Below are positions 36,877-45,830 of a stretch of DNA of 48,405 bases, in pieces. The stretch comes from Bacteroidota bacterium (GTDB taxonomy: Bacteria > Bacteroidota > Bacteroidia > NS11-12g > UBA955): NCBI GenBank assembly GCA_963169345.1, contig CAUJCT010000038.1:1-48405 (forward strand). The letters run 5' to 3'. How positions within the stretch are numbered: the first letter of the stretch is position 1; every line of letters starts with the position of its first letter. The position numbers and the translations under genes are program-made. The notes beneath the pieces are model-generated. The model was not told the origin of the DNA, searched no databases, and saw nothing but the letters and a program-made list of their open reading frames with translations.

Positions 36877-37905
36877 TCAAAACAATTCTCCGGAATCTTT
36901 TCTGTACTGGATACGGCCCAGGTGTTTATAAGCATGTGCTGTAGCCTCTCTTCCTCTGGCTGTTCGCATGATATAACCTTCCTGAATTAAAAAGGGTTCA
37001 TAGACTTCTTCAATAGTACCGGCTTCTTCACCTACAGCTGTAGCAATAGTGTTTATGCCCACGGGTCCCCCTTTAAATTTATCGATGATGGTGCTTAAAA
37101 TACGGTTGTCCATTTCATCCAGTCCATTGGCATCAACATTGAGAGCTTCCAGAGCATATTTAGCAATATCAATGGTTATTTCTCCATCACCTTTTATTTG
37201 AGCAAAGTCGCGGGTTCTTCTGAGCAAAGCATTGGCAATACGGGGAGTGCCTCTGCTTCTACGAGCAATTTCCATAGCAGCTTCATCATGGATGGGAACT
37301 CTGACTATACCAGCAGAACGAATGACAATACGAGCCAATAAGTCGGTTGTGTAATATTCAAGTCTGTTTGTAATGCCAAATCTTGCGCGTAAAGGTGCAG
37401 TCAACAAACCTGAACGTGTAGTTGCACCAACAAGGGTAAAAGGAGCTAAACTGATTTGCACCGAGCGTGCACTTGGTCCGCTATCCAAAACGATGTCAAT
37501 TTTGTAGTCTTCCATTGCCGAATAAAGGTATTCTTCGACAACAGGACTTAAGCGGTGGATTTCATCTATAAACAAAACATCTCCCTCTTCGAGATTGGTC
37601 AATAGTCCCGCCAAATCACCTGGTTTTTCCAGAACCGGTCCACTGGTTGTTTTAATATTGCTTTTTAATTCATTGGCAATAATATTGGCTAAAGTAGTTT
37701 TACCTAATCCGGGAGGGCCATGTAGTAAAACGTGATCGAGAGCTTCACCTCTCTGAACAGCGGCTTTTACAAATATTTTTAAATTGTCAAGAATTTTTTC
37801 CTGACCTGTAAAGTCTTCAAAAATGGAGGGGCGCAAGACTTTCTCTATATCTTTGTCGGCAGGACTCAGTTGAGACTTATCAGGATCGAGGTTCTTATTT
37901 TGCAT
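36877..37905 (-). CDS. ruvB: Holliday junction branch migration helicase RuvB
   Basis: 342 residues from ATG 37905. An in-frame TTG at 37917 lies within the TATCTTTG promoter box and is rejected. [18 protein letters not shown] is the family N-terminus. Walker A is [13 protein letters not shown] at about 62, Walker B is [12 protein letters not shown], sensor 1 is [22 protein letters not shown], and the C-terminal winged helix contains [10 protein letters not shown]. It drives branch migration with RuvA and RuvC. No ruvA or ruvC in the window. Confidence 0.97.
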   Translation of the reverse strand: MQNKNLDPDKSQLSPADKDIEKVLRPSIFEDFTGQEKILDNLKIFVKAAVQRGEALDHVLLHGPPGLGKTTLANIIANELKSNIKTTSGPVLEKPGDLAGLLTNLEEGDVLFIDEIHRLSPVVEEYLYSAMEDYKIDIVLDSGPSARSVQISLAPFTLVGATTRSGLLTAPLRARFGITNRLEYYTTDLLARIVIRSAGIVRVPIHDEAAMEIARRSRGTPRIANALLRRTRDFAQIKGDGEITIDIAKYALEALNVDANGLDEMDNRILSTIIDKFKGGPVGINTIATAVGEEAGTIEEVYEPFLIQEGYIMRTARGREATAHAYKHLGRIQYRKDSGELF

Positions 37906-37914
37906 CAGGCTTTG

Positions 37915-37922
37915 CAAAGATA
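37915..37922 (-). promoter_or_regulatory. -7 element TATCTTTG of ruvB
   Basis: TAnnTTTG on the minus strand, 9 nt before ATG 37905. Confidence 0.45.
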
Positions 37923-38000
37923 TTCGATATAAAGCAACCTTTTGAAGAAAAAATTAATCTTTCAAGTAAAAATTGTATGAAATTTGTAATAACCTACAGG

Positions 38001-39092
38001 ATGAAAAAACTGGTTTTAAGCGCACTGATATTTGGATTGATGGGTACACTCTCTGCTCAGATGAGTGCAGGTGTGAAATTTGACAAGATTTCCCATGATT
38101 TTGGTGATTTAAAAGAAGAAATGGGAACTGCAACAGCCTTGTTTGAATATACCAATGTTAGTGGCGGCCCGCTTTATATAAGTAAAGTTGAAACCAGTTG
38201 TGGCTGCACAAAACCTGAATATACCAAAGATACTTTAAAGCCGGGTGAGAGAGGATTTGTTAAAGCGATTTATGAGACTAGGGGGCATCACGGCACTTTT
38301 CACAAAAACATTTTTGTATATTTTAATACCCAGGATTATTACCAAAGTTTAAGTATATCAGGAAATGTCATTCCTGAAGCCAATCTGTCAAAACGTCCGC
38401 CTTCTTATGCCACAACTTATTCCAATTTGGCATTCAACACCACACTCGCTTCGTTTCCTAATTTACATACAAATGAAACCCAAACCTATGTGATCAAGAT
38501 GTTTAACTACATGGGTTATCCGATAAAAATCTGGGAAGTAAGAGAGTTACCAGAATATGCAAGTGTTGATTTGGGAGACAGCACTATAGATGCCAGCGAC
38601 TCACTTTATATTACTTTTAAAGTTGATGGCAGTAAAATTGGCAACTTAGGAGAAATTTATCAAAGAGTTTTGTTACTGACAGATGATGTAGCCGGAGAAA
38701 ATAAGTTCTTGCATATCTATATCAATCTTAAAGAAGATTTCTCCAAAATGACCAAGCAACAATTGAAGCTGGCGCCTGTCATCCAATTGGATTCAGGTTC
38801 GACACTAAACTATGGAAAATGCCGTGCTGGCGGTATAGTGAGTAAGACCATTACCATTACCAATACAGGAAAGAGCGATTTAAACATCAGGAATGTCAAA
38901 CCTAGTTGTTCATGTGTTACATTTAAGTTGCCAAAACAAATATTAAAACCGGGAGAATCAGTTACGTTTACAATCATTATAGATACAGTTAATCAAACTA
39001 TAGCAACTCATAACAAGTATATAACGCTTTACAGTAACGATCCAAAGAAATCGGAAATCAACATTAAACTTATCATACAAATAACCAGTTAG
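38001..39092 (+). CDS. DUF1573 domain protein (two ASH-like domains), secreted
   Basis: 363 residues from ATG 38001, where the signal peptide KKLVLSALIFGLMGTLSAQ begins; an ATG 24 nt upstream lacks a proper signal start. Two DUF1573 (ASPM-SPD2-hydin-like) units are visible: residues about 25-125 with FDKISHDFGDLKEEMG and VETSCGCTKPEY, and the last about 95 residues with KTITITNTGKSDLNIRNV and KPSCSCVTFKLPKQILKPGES. Proteins of this kind are common in the Bacteroidota periplasm and outer membrane, function unknown. It is 5 bp from the DegP/HtrA protease gene, so the two almost surely form an operon, which suggests an envelope stress or folding role. Confidence 0.78.
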   Translation: MKKLVLSALIFGLMGTLSAQMSAGVKFDKISHDFGDLKEEMGTATALFEYTNVSGGPLYISKVETSCGCTKPEYTKDTLKPGERGFVKAIYETRGHHGTFHKNIFVYFNTQDYYQSLSISGNVIPEANLSKRPPSYATTYSNLAFNTTLASFPNLHTNETQTYVIKMFNYMGYPIKIWEVRELPEYASVDLGDSTIDASDSLYITFKVDGSKIGNLGEIYQRVLLLTDDVAGENKFLHIYINLKEDFSKMTKQQLKLAPVIQLDSGSTLNYGKCRAGGIVSKTITITNTGKSDLNIRNVKPSCSCVTFKLPKQILKPGESVTFTIIIDTVNQTIATHNKYITLYSNDPKKSEINIKLIIQITS

Positions 39093-39097
39093 CAGAT

Positions 39098-40525
39098 ATG
39101 AAGAAAATAATTGGAAATGCATTTTTAGCCTTAATTTTTGGAATCTTAGGCGCCTTTGTTTTTTCAAGATTTAACAATAGTTCTGAAAGCAATTCAAATA
39201 TTCAGCAAGATCAACTCCGTGGACTTTTGGCGTCCTATAATGGCAAAGTAGGAGAAAGTTCTATTAGCTTCGTCCTGGCTTCAAAAGTTGCCACTCCAAC
39301 AGTGGTTTTTATAAAAACGACCGCTATGGTGAGACGTTCAGATCCATTTGGATTTTTCTTTGATGGATGGGATCCATTCGGAAGTATAGGCAAAGTGAGC
39401 AGCACCGGAAGTGGCGTCATTGTTAGAAAAGATGGCTATATTGTAACCAATCTGCATGTTGTTAAAGACGCTCAGACCATTGAGGTAGTACTTAACAACA
39501 AGAAAAAGAATTACACGGCCACTTTAGTCGGCACAGATCCTTCTACCGATCTGGCAGTTTTAAAAATTGATGCAGATAATTTACCTGCTATCAGTATGGC
39601 TAATTCAGATGACTTACAGATTGGGGAATGGGTTATAGCTGTAGGAAATCCTTTTAATTTAACATCTACAGTTACAGCAGGAATAGTGAGTGCTAAGGGC
39701 CGCAACATCAATGTAGTCAACAATCAGTTTCCAATAGAATCTTTTATACAGACGGATGCAGCTATTAATCCTGGTAATAGTGGAGGAGCCTTAGTTAATT
39801 TAAATGGCGAGCTGGTCGGAATTAACACAGCAATCTTTAGTCAAACAGGTTCGTATGCCGGATATGGATTTGCAATACCAGTCAATATTGTCTCAAAAAC
39901 TATAAAGGATTTAATTGATTTCGGTAAAGTACAAAGAGGTTACTCAGGAGTAGAAGCTAGTGATATAGATGAATCCAGCGAAAAACTGAATAAAATAACT
40001 GAAGGGGCATTAATTACAAGTGCTTACGAAGGTAGTCCGGCTGATAAAGCAGGCTTGAAAAAAGGCGATGTTATAATTAAAATTCAGGACAGAGCAATAG
40101 GCAGTAAATCCTCTTTTGACGAGCACATGTCTTATTACAGACCAGGAGATAAAATTAAACTTGTCTACGTTAGATCAGGTGTTCAGAAGGAAACAACCAT
40201 GACATTGACCAATGAAGATGGTGAAACCAGTTTGTCTACCAAGGAGGTAAGCAGTTCGGATAAATTAGGAGCGGATTTCAGCACTGTCAGTATGGCTGAG
40301 AGACAAAAGTACAAGATCAGTAACGGCGTGAAAGTAAGCAATATCAGAAATGGTTTTATCAACCGATTGGGCATTGAGGACGGTTTTATTTTTATAAAAT
40401 TCAATGAAAAGCCATGCAATGACGCTTCACAATTAATAAAAGATCTGGAAAGTGCTCAGGGCAAAATCATGATAGAAGGCATAGATGCCTATGGCAATAC
40501 AAGAATATACAATTACTGGTATTAA
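39098..40525 (+). CDS. DegP/HtrA-type periplasmic serine protease
   Basis: 475 residues with an N-terminal signal anchor (IIGNAFLALIFGILGAFVFS). The trypsin-like domain has the full triad: H120 (VTNLHVVKD), D151 (PSTDLAVLKID) and S228 (NPGNSGGALVN). A conserved PDZ domain follows (ALITSAYEGSPADKAGLKKGDVI, about 305-370). The C-terminal 75 residues (NGVKVSNIRNGFINRLGIEDGF) form a second, shorter PDZ-like unit. It degrades or refolds misfolded envelope proteins. It is downstream of and coupled to the DUF1573 gene. A MITE-like copy begins 5 bp after the stop. Confidence 0.93.
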   Translation: MKKIIGNAFLALIFGILGAFVFSRFNNSSESNSNIQQDQLRGLLASYNGKVGESSISFVLASKVATPTVVFIKTTAMVRRSDPFGFFFDGWDPFGSIGKVSSTGSGVIVRKDGYIVTNLHVVKDAQTIEVVLNNKKKNYTATLVGTDPSTDLAVLKIDADNLPAISMANSDDLQIGEWVIAVGNPFNLTSTVTAGIVSAKGRNINVVNNQFPIESFIQTDAAINPGNSGGALVNLNGELVGINTAIFSQTGSYAGYGFAIPVNIVSKTIKDLIDFGKVQRGYSGVEASDIDESSEKLNKITEGALITSAYEGSPADKAGLKKGDVIIKIQDRAIGSKSSFDEHMSYYRPGDKIKLVYVRSGVQKETTMTLTNEDGETSLSTKEVSSSDKLGADFSTVSMAERQKYKISNGVKVSNIRNGFINRLGIEDGFIFIKFNEKPCNDASQLIKDLESAQGKIMIEGIDAYGNTRIYNYWY

Positions 40526-40529
40526 CTAA

Positions 40530-40714
40530 AGCTGGCCTCAAAAATAACCTTTAGGCCAAACTGGTAATTGATGATATGAATTCGATTGCGTCTTTTTTAT
40601 TCATACGTCGTTGTATTTCTAGCTCAGACCACCATAGGTATGAGCTTCAAAATACGCCTAGTCTGAATAAAAAATACTTGTCTTTGACTCTAAATCCTAT
40701 TTTTGAGACCAGCT
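40530..40714. mobile_element. MITE-like element, copy C
   Basis: 185 bp. Left end AGCTGGCCTCAAAAATA and right end, read in reverse complement, AGCTGGTCTCAAAAATA are nearly perfect terminal inverted repeats. Internal TCAGACC and a degenerate partner (AGTCTGA) form the second inverted pair. It fills the convergent gap between the protease gene and dapA and may serve as a terminator for both. Any open frame inside is an artefact of the repeat. Confidence 0.75.
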
Positions 40715-40725
40715 ATAGTAATATT

Positions 40726-41625
40726 CTAACCTTGTTTGGCTGCAACCTTCATCGTATCCAATAAAGCCTGTTTAACTTTTTCACTCACATCGTGCAAAGG
40801 CATTCTGACTGTAGTGCCGCAAATTCCCATGGCTTCAAGAAGTACTTTAATGCCACCCGGACTACCATCAGCAAAGATCAGGTTCATAGCATCCAGCAAT
40901 TGATTATGCAGAGGCAGAGCAGATTTAAAATTGCCTTCTAATCCTAATCTGACCATATCACTGAATGCTTTAGGATAAGCATTGGCAATTACACTGATTA
41001 CACCATCCATGCCAAGAGATAAGAAAGGATGTGTCAAAGCATCATCACCACTGATAACAGCAAAATTATCGGGTCTGTTTTTAAGAATATCCATGCATTG
41101 CGTAAAGTTACCACTGGCTTCTTTTGTACCAAGAATATTTGGGTGTTCAGCCAGTTTTAAAGTAGTTTCGGTACTGATATTACTGCCGGTTCTTCCCGGA
41201 ACATTGTAAAGAAGCAAAGGCAAAGTAGATATGTCTGCAAGATGGGTATAATGACGAATAATGCCTTGTTGATTTGGCTTATTGTAATACGGGCTAACAC
41301 TTAAAATAGCACTTATACCGTCCAAATCCTGATATTTTATTGCATCAGCAACTTCCAGAGTATGGTTTCCACCTATTCCGAGGACCAATGGGAGCCTTCC
41401 GTTGTTTTCAGTACGTATGGTTTCGAGTATACTTTGCTTTTCCTGCTTTGATATTGTCGGACTTTCACCTGTAGTACCTAAAATAACCAGGTAATCTACA
41501 CCATTGTCGATCATGTGATGAACGAGTTTTTTTAAGCCAGTGAAGTCGATACTGGCATCAGGATTAAAAGGTGTGACCAATGCCACTCCTGTTCCTTTAA
41601 GTTTTTGGGATGAGATGTGTGCCAT
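40726..41625 (-). CDS. dapA: 4-hydroxy-tetrahydrodipicolinate synthase
   Basis: 299 residues, normal size. The family motifs are GTGVALVTPF, VILGTTGESPTISKQEK, LSVSPYYNKPNQQGI, the catalytic tyrosine Y140 (LLLYNVPGRTG) and the Schiff-base lysine K168 (ILGTKEASGN). It condenses pyruvate with aspartate semialdehyde in lysine and diaminopimelate synthesis. It follows the DUF6913 gene with 11 bp between, so both share a promoter. ATG start. Confidence 0.96.
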   Translation of the reverse strand: MAHISSQKLKGTGVALVTPFNPDASIDFTGLKKLVHHMIDNGVDYLVILGTTGESPTISKQEKQSILETIRTENNGRLPLVLGIGGNHTLEVADAIKYQDLDGISAILSVSPYYNKPNQQGIIRHYTHLADISTLPLLLYNVPGRTGSNISTETTLKLAEHPNILGTKEASGNFTQCMDILKNRPDNFAVISGDDALTHPFLSLGMDGVISVIANAYPKAFSDMVRLGLEGNFKSALPLHNQLLDAMNLIFADGSPGGIKVLLEAMGICGTTVRMPLHDVSEKVKQALLDTMKVAAKQG

Positions 41626-41636
41626 AATGCGTGTGT

Positions 41637-42155
41637 TTATTGGATTTTACTCAGATTTTTACCAATTTCTATTAAGTAATTCTCGCAGGGATTAGCTCCA
41701 TTTGGACTAATCAGTAATTCATAAAAATTGGTATCATCATTTTGCAGGTAAGGGCCAATTCTGAATTTTGCTTTTGAAAAGACAGAAATGGTTTTTAAAT
41801 ATTCATTGTCAGACAGGCAGCCATTGATAAGTAAATCGTAAGGAGTTTCGAGTACATCTTTGAGTGCTTTCGATTTAGGCACTGCAAAAAAGTTAAAATC
41901 ACCTTTACAACAGAGTTTATGAATTTCGTTTGGCAACATATCCGGGCCTAATTTTTTTATGGGATGAAATACTAAAAAAGCGATTTCTTTACCACTTTTT
42001 CTCAATTCATGACCAAATGTTTTTAACTCTTCTATATCCGATTTATCCTGTGAAGCATCCCATAAAAGCAAAACAGTATGAATATCCTTATATGCTCTGG
42101 CAGTCCTGGGAATGGACAGTTGTTTGACTTTCTTAATTAATGCTTTTGTTTTCAA
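41637..42155 (-). CDS. DUF6913-like protein co-transcribed with dapA
   Basis: 172 residues from TTG 42155; there is no in-frame ATG near. TAAATTTG on the minus strand (42167-42174) is 11 nt upstream. Segments ALIKKVKQLSIPRTARAYKD, VLLLWDASQ, DFNFFAVPKSKALKDVLETPYDLLING and ISVFSKAKFRIGPY resemble the Bacteroidota family DUF6913, which often sits near dapA. Soluble alpha/beta protein, function unknown. Confidence 0.65.
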   Translation of the reverse strand: MKTKALIKKVKQLSIPRTARAYKDIHTVLLLWDASQDKSDIEELKTFGHELRKSGKEIAFLVFHPIKKLGPDMLPNEIHKLCCKGDFNFFAVPKSKALKDVLETPYDLLINGCLSDNEYLKTISVFSKAKFRIGPYLQNDDTNFYELLISPNGANPCENYLIEIGKNLSKIQ

Positions 42156-42166
42156 TGAATAATAGG

Positions 42167-42174
42167 CAAATTTA
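42167..42174 (-). promoter_or_regulatory. -7 element TAAATTTG of the DUF6913-dapA operon
   Basis: TAnnTTTG on the minus strand, 11 nt before the TTG start at 42155. Confidence 0.4.
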
Positions 42175-42240
42175 GGGAATTGTTTTGGTTTTGAGGAATT
42201 GAAAAAGTTGCCGGAGGATTTAGTTCAGTTCCTTTGCAAC

Positions 42241-43158
42241 TTAAACAATAAAACTTCTGCCTTCTAAAGCCAATTCTGTTGATGGAAAGACTTCCCGTGC
42301 TTCATCCAGTAAAATTTGCAAACTTTCATTGTCGTATCGTGAAGAAAAGTGTCCAATGATGAGTTGAGATGCATTGGCTAATTTTGCTATAGTAGCGGCT
42401 TGTTCGGCAGTGCTGTGAAAATAAAGATTAGCCCTGTCGATTAAGTTGCGGGTATATGTAGATTCGTGATAAACCAAATCGGCGCCTTCGATGTTAGGAA
42501 CTATTTCAGGGTCAAAAATAGTATCTGAGCAATAAGCAAATGAACGACTTTTTTCTGAAGCTACAGTGAGCAGTTGATTAAGGATAATTGAGCCATCAGG
42601 CAATTTAAAATCTTCACCGGCTTTTATGTTTTTATAGAGCTCAACAGGTATATTATACTGCTTAGCAGCCTCCGGATTTAGATGTCTTAATTTTTTTGCT
42701 TCCGTTATTCTGAAACCTGTGCAGTGAATGCGGTGTTTAAGAGGGAAACTCGTGATTGTAAAATCGGAAGTTTCCAAAACTGTTTCAGGTTGAGTTCCAT
42801 TTGTGATAATATAATGAACAGGATAATTAAGATGCATATTGCCTGCCTTAATCATTAATTGAATGATGGCTGGTAATTCAGGAGGACCAATTAAATGAAT
42901 ATCCTGAGTTCGGCCCATAAGACTCATAGTGGATAGCAATCCGATGAGGCCGAAATAATGATCGCCATGTAAATGAGAGATACAAATATAATCGATGCCC
43001 GTATGTTTGATGCCAAATTTAAGGAGCTGCATTTGAGTTCCTTCACCGCAATCGATGAGGATTTTAGTGGAGCCAATTTTCAGCAGCTGTGCACTGGGGT
43101 GTCGCTCACGCGCAGGTGTGGCACTTCCTGTTCCTATAATTTGTAGTTCAGTTATCAA
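42241..43158 (-). CDS. rnz: Ribonuclease Z (tRNA 3' endonuclease)
   Basis: 305 residues from TTG 43158 (MITELQIIGTGSATP). The metallo-beta-lactamase metal-binding motif is SHLHGDHYFG, with H62, H64, D66 and H67. Other family residues lie in DCGEGTQMQLLKFG, AYCSDTIFDPEIV and HFSSRYD. It removes 3' trailers of tRNA precursors lacking CCA. The gene is divergent from the SDR gene, with 73 bp between. No ATG lies near the start, so TTG initiation is likely. Confidence 0.93.
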   Translation of the reverse strand: MITELQIIGTGSATPARERHPSAQLLKIGSTKILIDCGEGTQMQLLKFGIKHTGIDYICISHLHGDHYFGLIGLLSTMSLMGRTQDIHLIGPPELPAIIQLMIKAGNMHLNYPVHYIITNGTQPETVLETSDFTITSFPLKHRIHCTGFRITEAKKLRHLNPEAAKQYNIPVELYKNIKAGEDFKLPDGSIILNQLLTVASEKSRSFAYCSDTIFDPEIVPNIEGADLVYHESTYTRNLIDRANLYFHSTAEQAATIAKLANASQLIIGHFSSRYDNESLQILLDEAREVFPSTELALEGRSFIV

Positions 43159-43213
43159 GATTTCGTGTACGATATTACAATTTTTTAGTGTCCATCCCCC
43201 AAAAAGTTTTACC

Positions 43214-43221
43214 TATTTTTG
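43214..43221 (+). promoter_or_regulatory. -7 element TATTTTTG of the SDR gene
   Basis: TAnnTTTG 10 nt before ATG 43232. A longer open frame reaches back into rnz, but this box argues for the later start. Confidence 0.45.
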
Positions 43222-43231
43222 CTGCCGATTT

Positions 43232-43993
43232 ATGAAAAGAAAAGTTGCATTTATAACCGGAGCCAGTGCTGGCATTGGTGAGGCTTGTTCAAGAATTCTT
43301 GCAGAGAATAATTATAATCTGGTGTTATGTGGTCGCCGCGAAGAGCGTTTAAATACGCTTAAAATCGAGCTGGAAGAACAGTATAAAGTTGAATGCAGAG
43401 TTCTGGTTTTGGATGTGAGAAACCGTGAAGCTGTAACAGATGCAATTGAACATCTCGAAATTGAATGGAAAAGTCCGGATGTTTTAATTAATAATGCAGG
43501 TTTGGCGATGGGTTTGGCGTCTTTCGAAAATGGCGATTTCAGGCACTGGGATACCATGATTGATACAAACATTAAAGGTCTGCTTTACATAAGCAGAACA
43601 CTTGTGCCACACATGATTGCTGCAAAAAAAGGTCATATTGTCAATGTTGGCAGTATAGCCGGAAAAGAAGTCTATGCCAATGGCAATGTTTATTGTGCAA
43701 CCAAGCACGCGGTTGACGCCTTAAGCAGAAGCATGCGATTGGATTTAAGCAAATTTCCAATTAAAGTTTCTGCCATACATCCTGGTGCAGTAGAAACAGA
43801 ATTTTCAATTGTTCGATTTGAAGGTGATACAGAAAAGGCCTCCAAAGTCTACGAAGGTTTCGAAAACCTTGTCGCCCGTGATGTAGCAGAAGGGGTTTGG
43901 TTTATGATTAACCGACCAGAACACGTTAATATCAATGAGATGACCATTATGCCAACAGCTCAGCCTATGGCAGGTGTTATTCACAGGAAATAA
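43232..43993 (+). CDS. Short-chain dehydrogenase/reductase (YdfG-like)
   Basis: 253 residues from ATG 43232. The cofactor motif TGASAGIG is at 9-16 and the basic GRREERL after beta-2 suggests NADP preference. NNAG is at 87-90. The catalytic triad is S141 (VNVGSIAGK), Y154 and K158 (YCATKHAV). The C-terminal substrate region (PGAVETEFSIVRFEGD, HVNINEMTIMPTAQ) matches the YdfG/3-hydroxy acid dehydrogenase type, which oxidises serine or 3-hydroxypropionate-like substrates. The substrate is inferred from similarity only. Confidence 0.87.
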   Translation: MKRKVAFITGASAGIGEACSRILAENNYNLVLCGRREERLNTLKIELEEQYKVECRVLVLDVRNREAVTDAIEHLEIEWKSPDVLINNAGLAMGLASFENGDFRHWDTMIDTNIKGLLYISRTLVPHMIAAKKGHIVNVGSIAGKEVYANGNVYCATKHAVDALSRSMRLDLSKFPIKVSAIHPGAVETEFSIVRFEGDTEKASKVYEGFENLVARDVAEGVWFMINRPEHVNINEMTIMPTAQPMAGVIHRK

Positions 43994-44072
43994 TTGTTCA
44001 TATTTCTGGATATATAATCGAATTTCTATTTCGGATTACATGTTAGCAACTACCAATTAGCCTTAATACAGA

Positions 44073-44966
44073 TTGAAGTACTTAGTTCATATTGCCTTGT
44101 TTTCAGTTTCACTGATATACGCGGTTACATTCAGTTTGGTTAAGGATATCATGCCATACTATTTGCAGGGATTTGGCTTTATAATTTTAAGAGTATGTGG
44201 GGCAACCATTCTATTTCTGATAGCTTCACAGTTTGGTCCAACTGAAAAAGTAAACTGGAAATCAGATGGAGGTCGCATGTTATTATGCAGTATGTTGGGT
44301 GTAGCGGCTAATATGCTCATGTTTTTTAAGGGTTTAGAAATAACGACCCCAATTAATGGCGCAGTTTTGATGCTTGCAACCCCCATTTTTGTTTTTATTC
44401 TAAATGTTGCAATCAACAAACAACAAGTGATATTATCTCAATTGTTGGGGATAATTACAGCCTGTATAGGTTGTGTTGTTTTAATGGCAGGTCGGAATTT
44501 CTCATTCAACAGTGCTACCTTATCAGGGGATATACTAATCATATTAAATGCCATTTCTTATGCAGGTTATCTTGTTGCAGCCCGAAAACTTTTACAGAAG
44601 TATCATACACTTACAGTTTCAAAATACACTTTTTTATTTGGTTCGGTTTTAGTTATACCTTTTGGATTTGAAGAGCTTACTCAGGGAAAATTTGCAGGAA
44701 TGCCAATCGATATCATTCTAAAAATTGTGTTCATCATTGTCTTTACGACCTTTGTAACCTATCTGTTAAATGCCTGGGCTATTACCAAGGCTGGGCCAAC
44801 CATAGTTGGGGCGTATATATATTTACAACCAATACTGGCCTCAATAATAGCCATACTGCTGAAAAAAGATGATTTAAATATGCAGAAAATATTGGCAATA
44901 TTGTTGATTTTTGCTGGAGTTTTCATCACTTCAACGAAAAGCAAATGGTACAAATCAAAAGCATGA
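44073..44966 (+). CDS. EamA/DMT superfamily permease
   Basis: 297 residues from TTG 44073 (MKYLVHIALFSVSLIYAVTF); no ATG gives the first helix. Ten hydrophobic helices in two five-helix halves are visible, each with the EamA pattern (GLEITTPINGAVLMLATPIFVF; TKAGPTIVGAYIYLQPILASI). It is an inner-membrane transporter, probably exporting metabolites or amino acids; the substrate is unknown. Its end overlaps the yicC start by 22 bp, so the two are co-transcribed and continue into the protease gene. Confidence 0.85.
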   Translation: MKYLVHIALFSVSLIYAVTFSLVKDIMPYYLQGFGFIILRVCGATILFLIASQFGPTEKVNWKSDGGRMLLCSMLGVAANMLMFFKGLEITTPINGAVLMLATPIFVFILNVAINKQQVILSQLLGIITACIGCVVLMAGRNFSFNSATLSGDILIILNAISYAGYLVAARKLLQKYHTLTVSKYTFLFGSVLVIPFGFEELTQGKFAGMPIDIILKIVFIIVFTTFVTYLLNAWAITKAGPTIVGAYIYLQPILASIIAILLKKDDLNMQKILAILLIFAGVFITSTKSKWYKSKA

Positions 44967-45829
44967 CCGGTTTCGGCGCCTCTGAATTCGAGAACGAAAT
45001 TTGGAATATCAAGACCGAAATCAAGTCATTAAACAATAAATTTCTGGAATTAAATGTCAGAATGCCGAAATCCTTCAAGGACAAGGAAATCGAATTAAGA
45101 CAGCATCTGAATACCAGAATTCAGAGAGGGTCTGTATCTATGAATATCGTTACGGAAAGAAAGGACAACAGCAGTGTAAATGATACACTCAGCATTAATT
45201 TACCATTGGCTAAATCCTACTATGAAAAGTTAAATATGCTTTCAGGAGAATTGGGTATGGATACCCCCAACTTGTTAAGTACCATAATTGCTTTTCCGGA
45301 TGTAGTGCGATACGAAGAAACAGAAGTTTCGGAGGAAGACTGGCAGTTGATTATGGGTACAGTAGAAACTGCTCTTCAGAGATTCGATGAATTTCGTACT
45401 ATTGAAGGCACCACAATCAGTAAGTATCTCATCGATTGTATTGAAAAAATCCGCGGACATGTCAAACATGTAGAAACCGAAGAAGCTCAGAGAAGAGAAA
45501 GTATTAAAGGTAAATTACTCCAATCGCTGATGGAAAACAAAGACGATATAAGTGTCGACCAGAATCGTTTTGAACAGGAAGTTATTTACTATCTCGAAAA
45601 ATATGATATAGCTGAGGAAAAGAGCCGATTGATACATCACCTTGACTTTTTCATTGAATGTCTTGAAAAGGATGCGAGTGGCAAGAAGCTCAATTTTATT
45701 GCACAGGAGATGGGTAGGGAGATTAACACAATGGGTAGTAAAGCTTATTATTTTCCTATTCAGCAATCGGTTGTATTTATGAAAGAAGAGCTCGAAAAAA
45801 TAAAAGAGCAACTCCTGAACGTTTTATAA
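44945..45829 (+). CDS. YicC family endoribonuclease
   Basis: 294 residues with the family opening KSMTGFGASEFEN and the conserved EIKSLNNKFLELNVRMP. The C-terminal DUF1732-type part contains DQNRFEQEVIYYLEKYDIAEEKSRL, the segment LNFIAQEMGREINTMGSKA and a final helix. YicC proteins are stress-related endoribonucleases that influence mRNA and small RNA stability. It overlaps the upstream permease gene by 22 bp and ends one base before the S41 protease gene, which fits an operon. Confidence 0.88.
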   Translation: MVQIKSMTGFGASEFENEIWNIKTEIKSLNNKFLELNVRMPKSFKDKEIELRQHLNTRIQRGSVSMNIVTERKDNSSVNDTLSINLPLAKSYYEKLNMLSGELGMDTPNLLSTIIAFPDVVRYEETEVSEEDWQLIMGTVETALQRFDEFRTIEGTTISKYLIDCIEKIRGHVKHVETEEAQRRESIKGKLLQSLMENKDDISVDQNRFEQEVIYYLEKYDIAEEKSRLIHHLDFFIECLEKDASGKKLNFIAQEMGREINTMGSKAYYFPIQQSVVFMKEELEKIKEQLLNVL

Positions 45830-45830
45830 A

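Noticed and set aside
40576..40764. Open frame of 62 codons resembling the end of the 109-residue frame at 1423
   Set aside because: It lies within the MITE-like copy C and runs into the dapA gene; the similarity comes from the shared repeat, not from a protein family.
43055..43231. N-terminal extension of the SDR protein
   Set aside because: It overlaps the start of rnz on the other strand and its residues do not fit SDRs; the family start and the promoter box support 43232.
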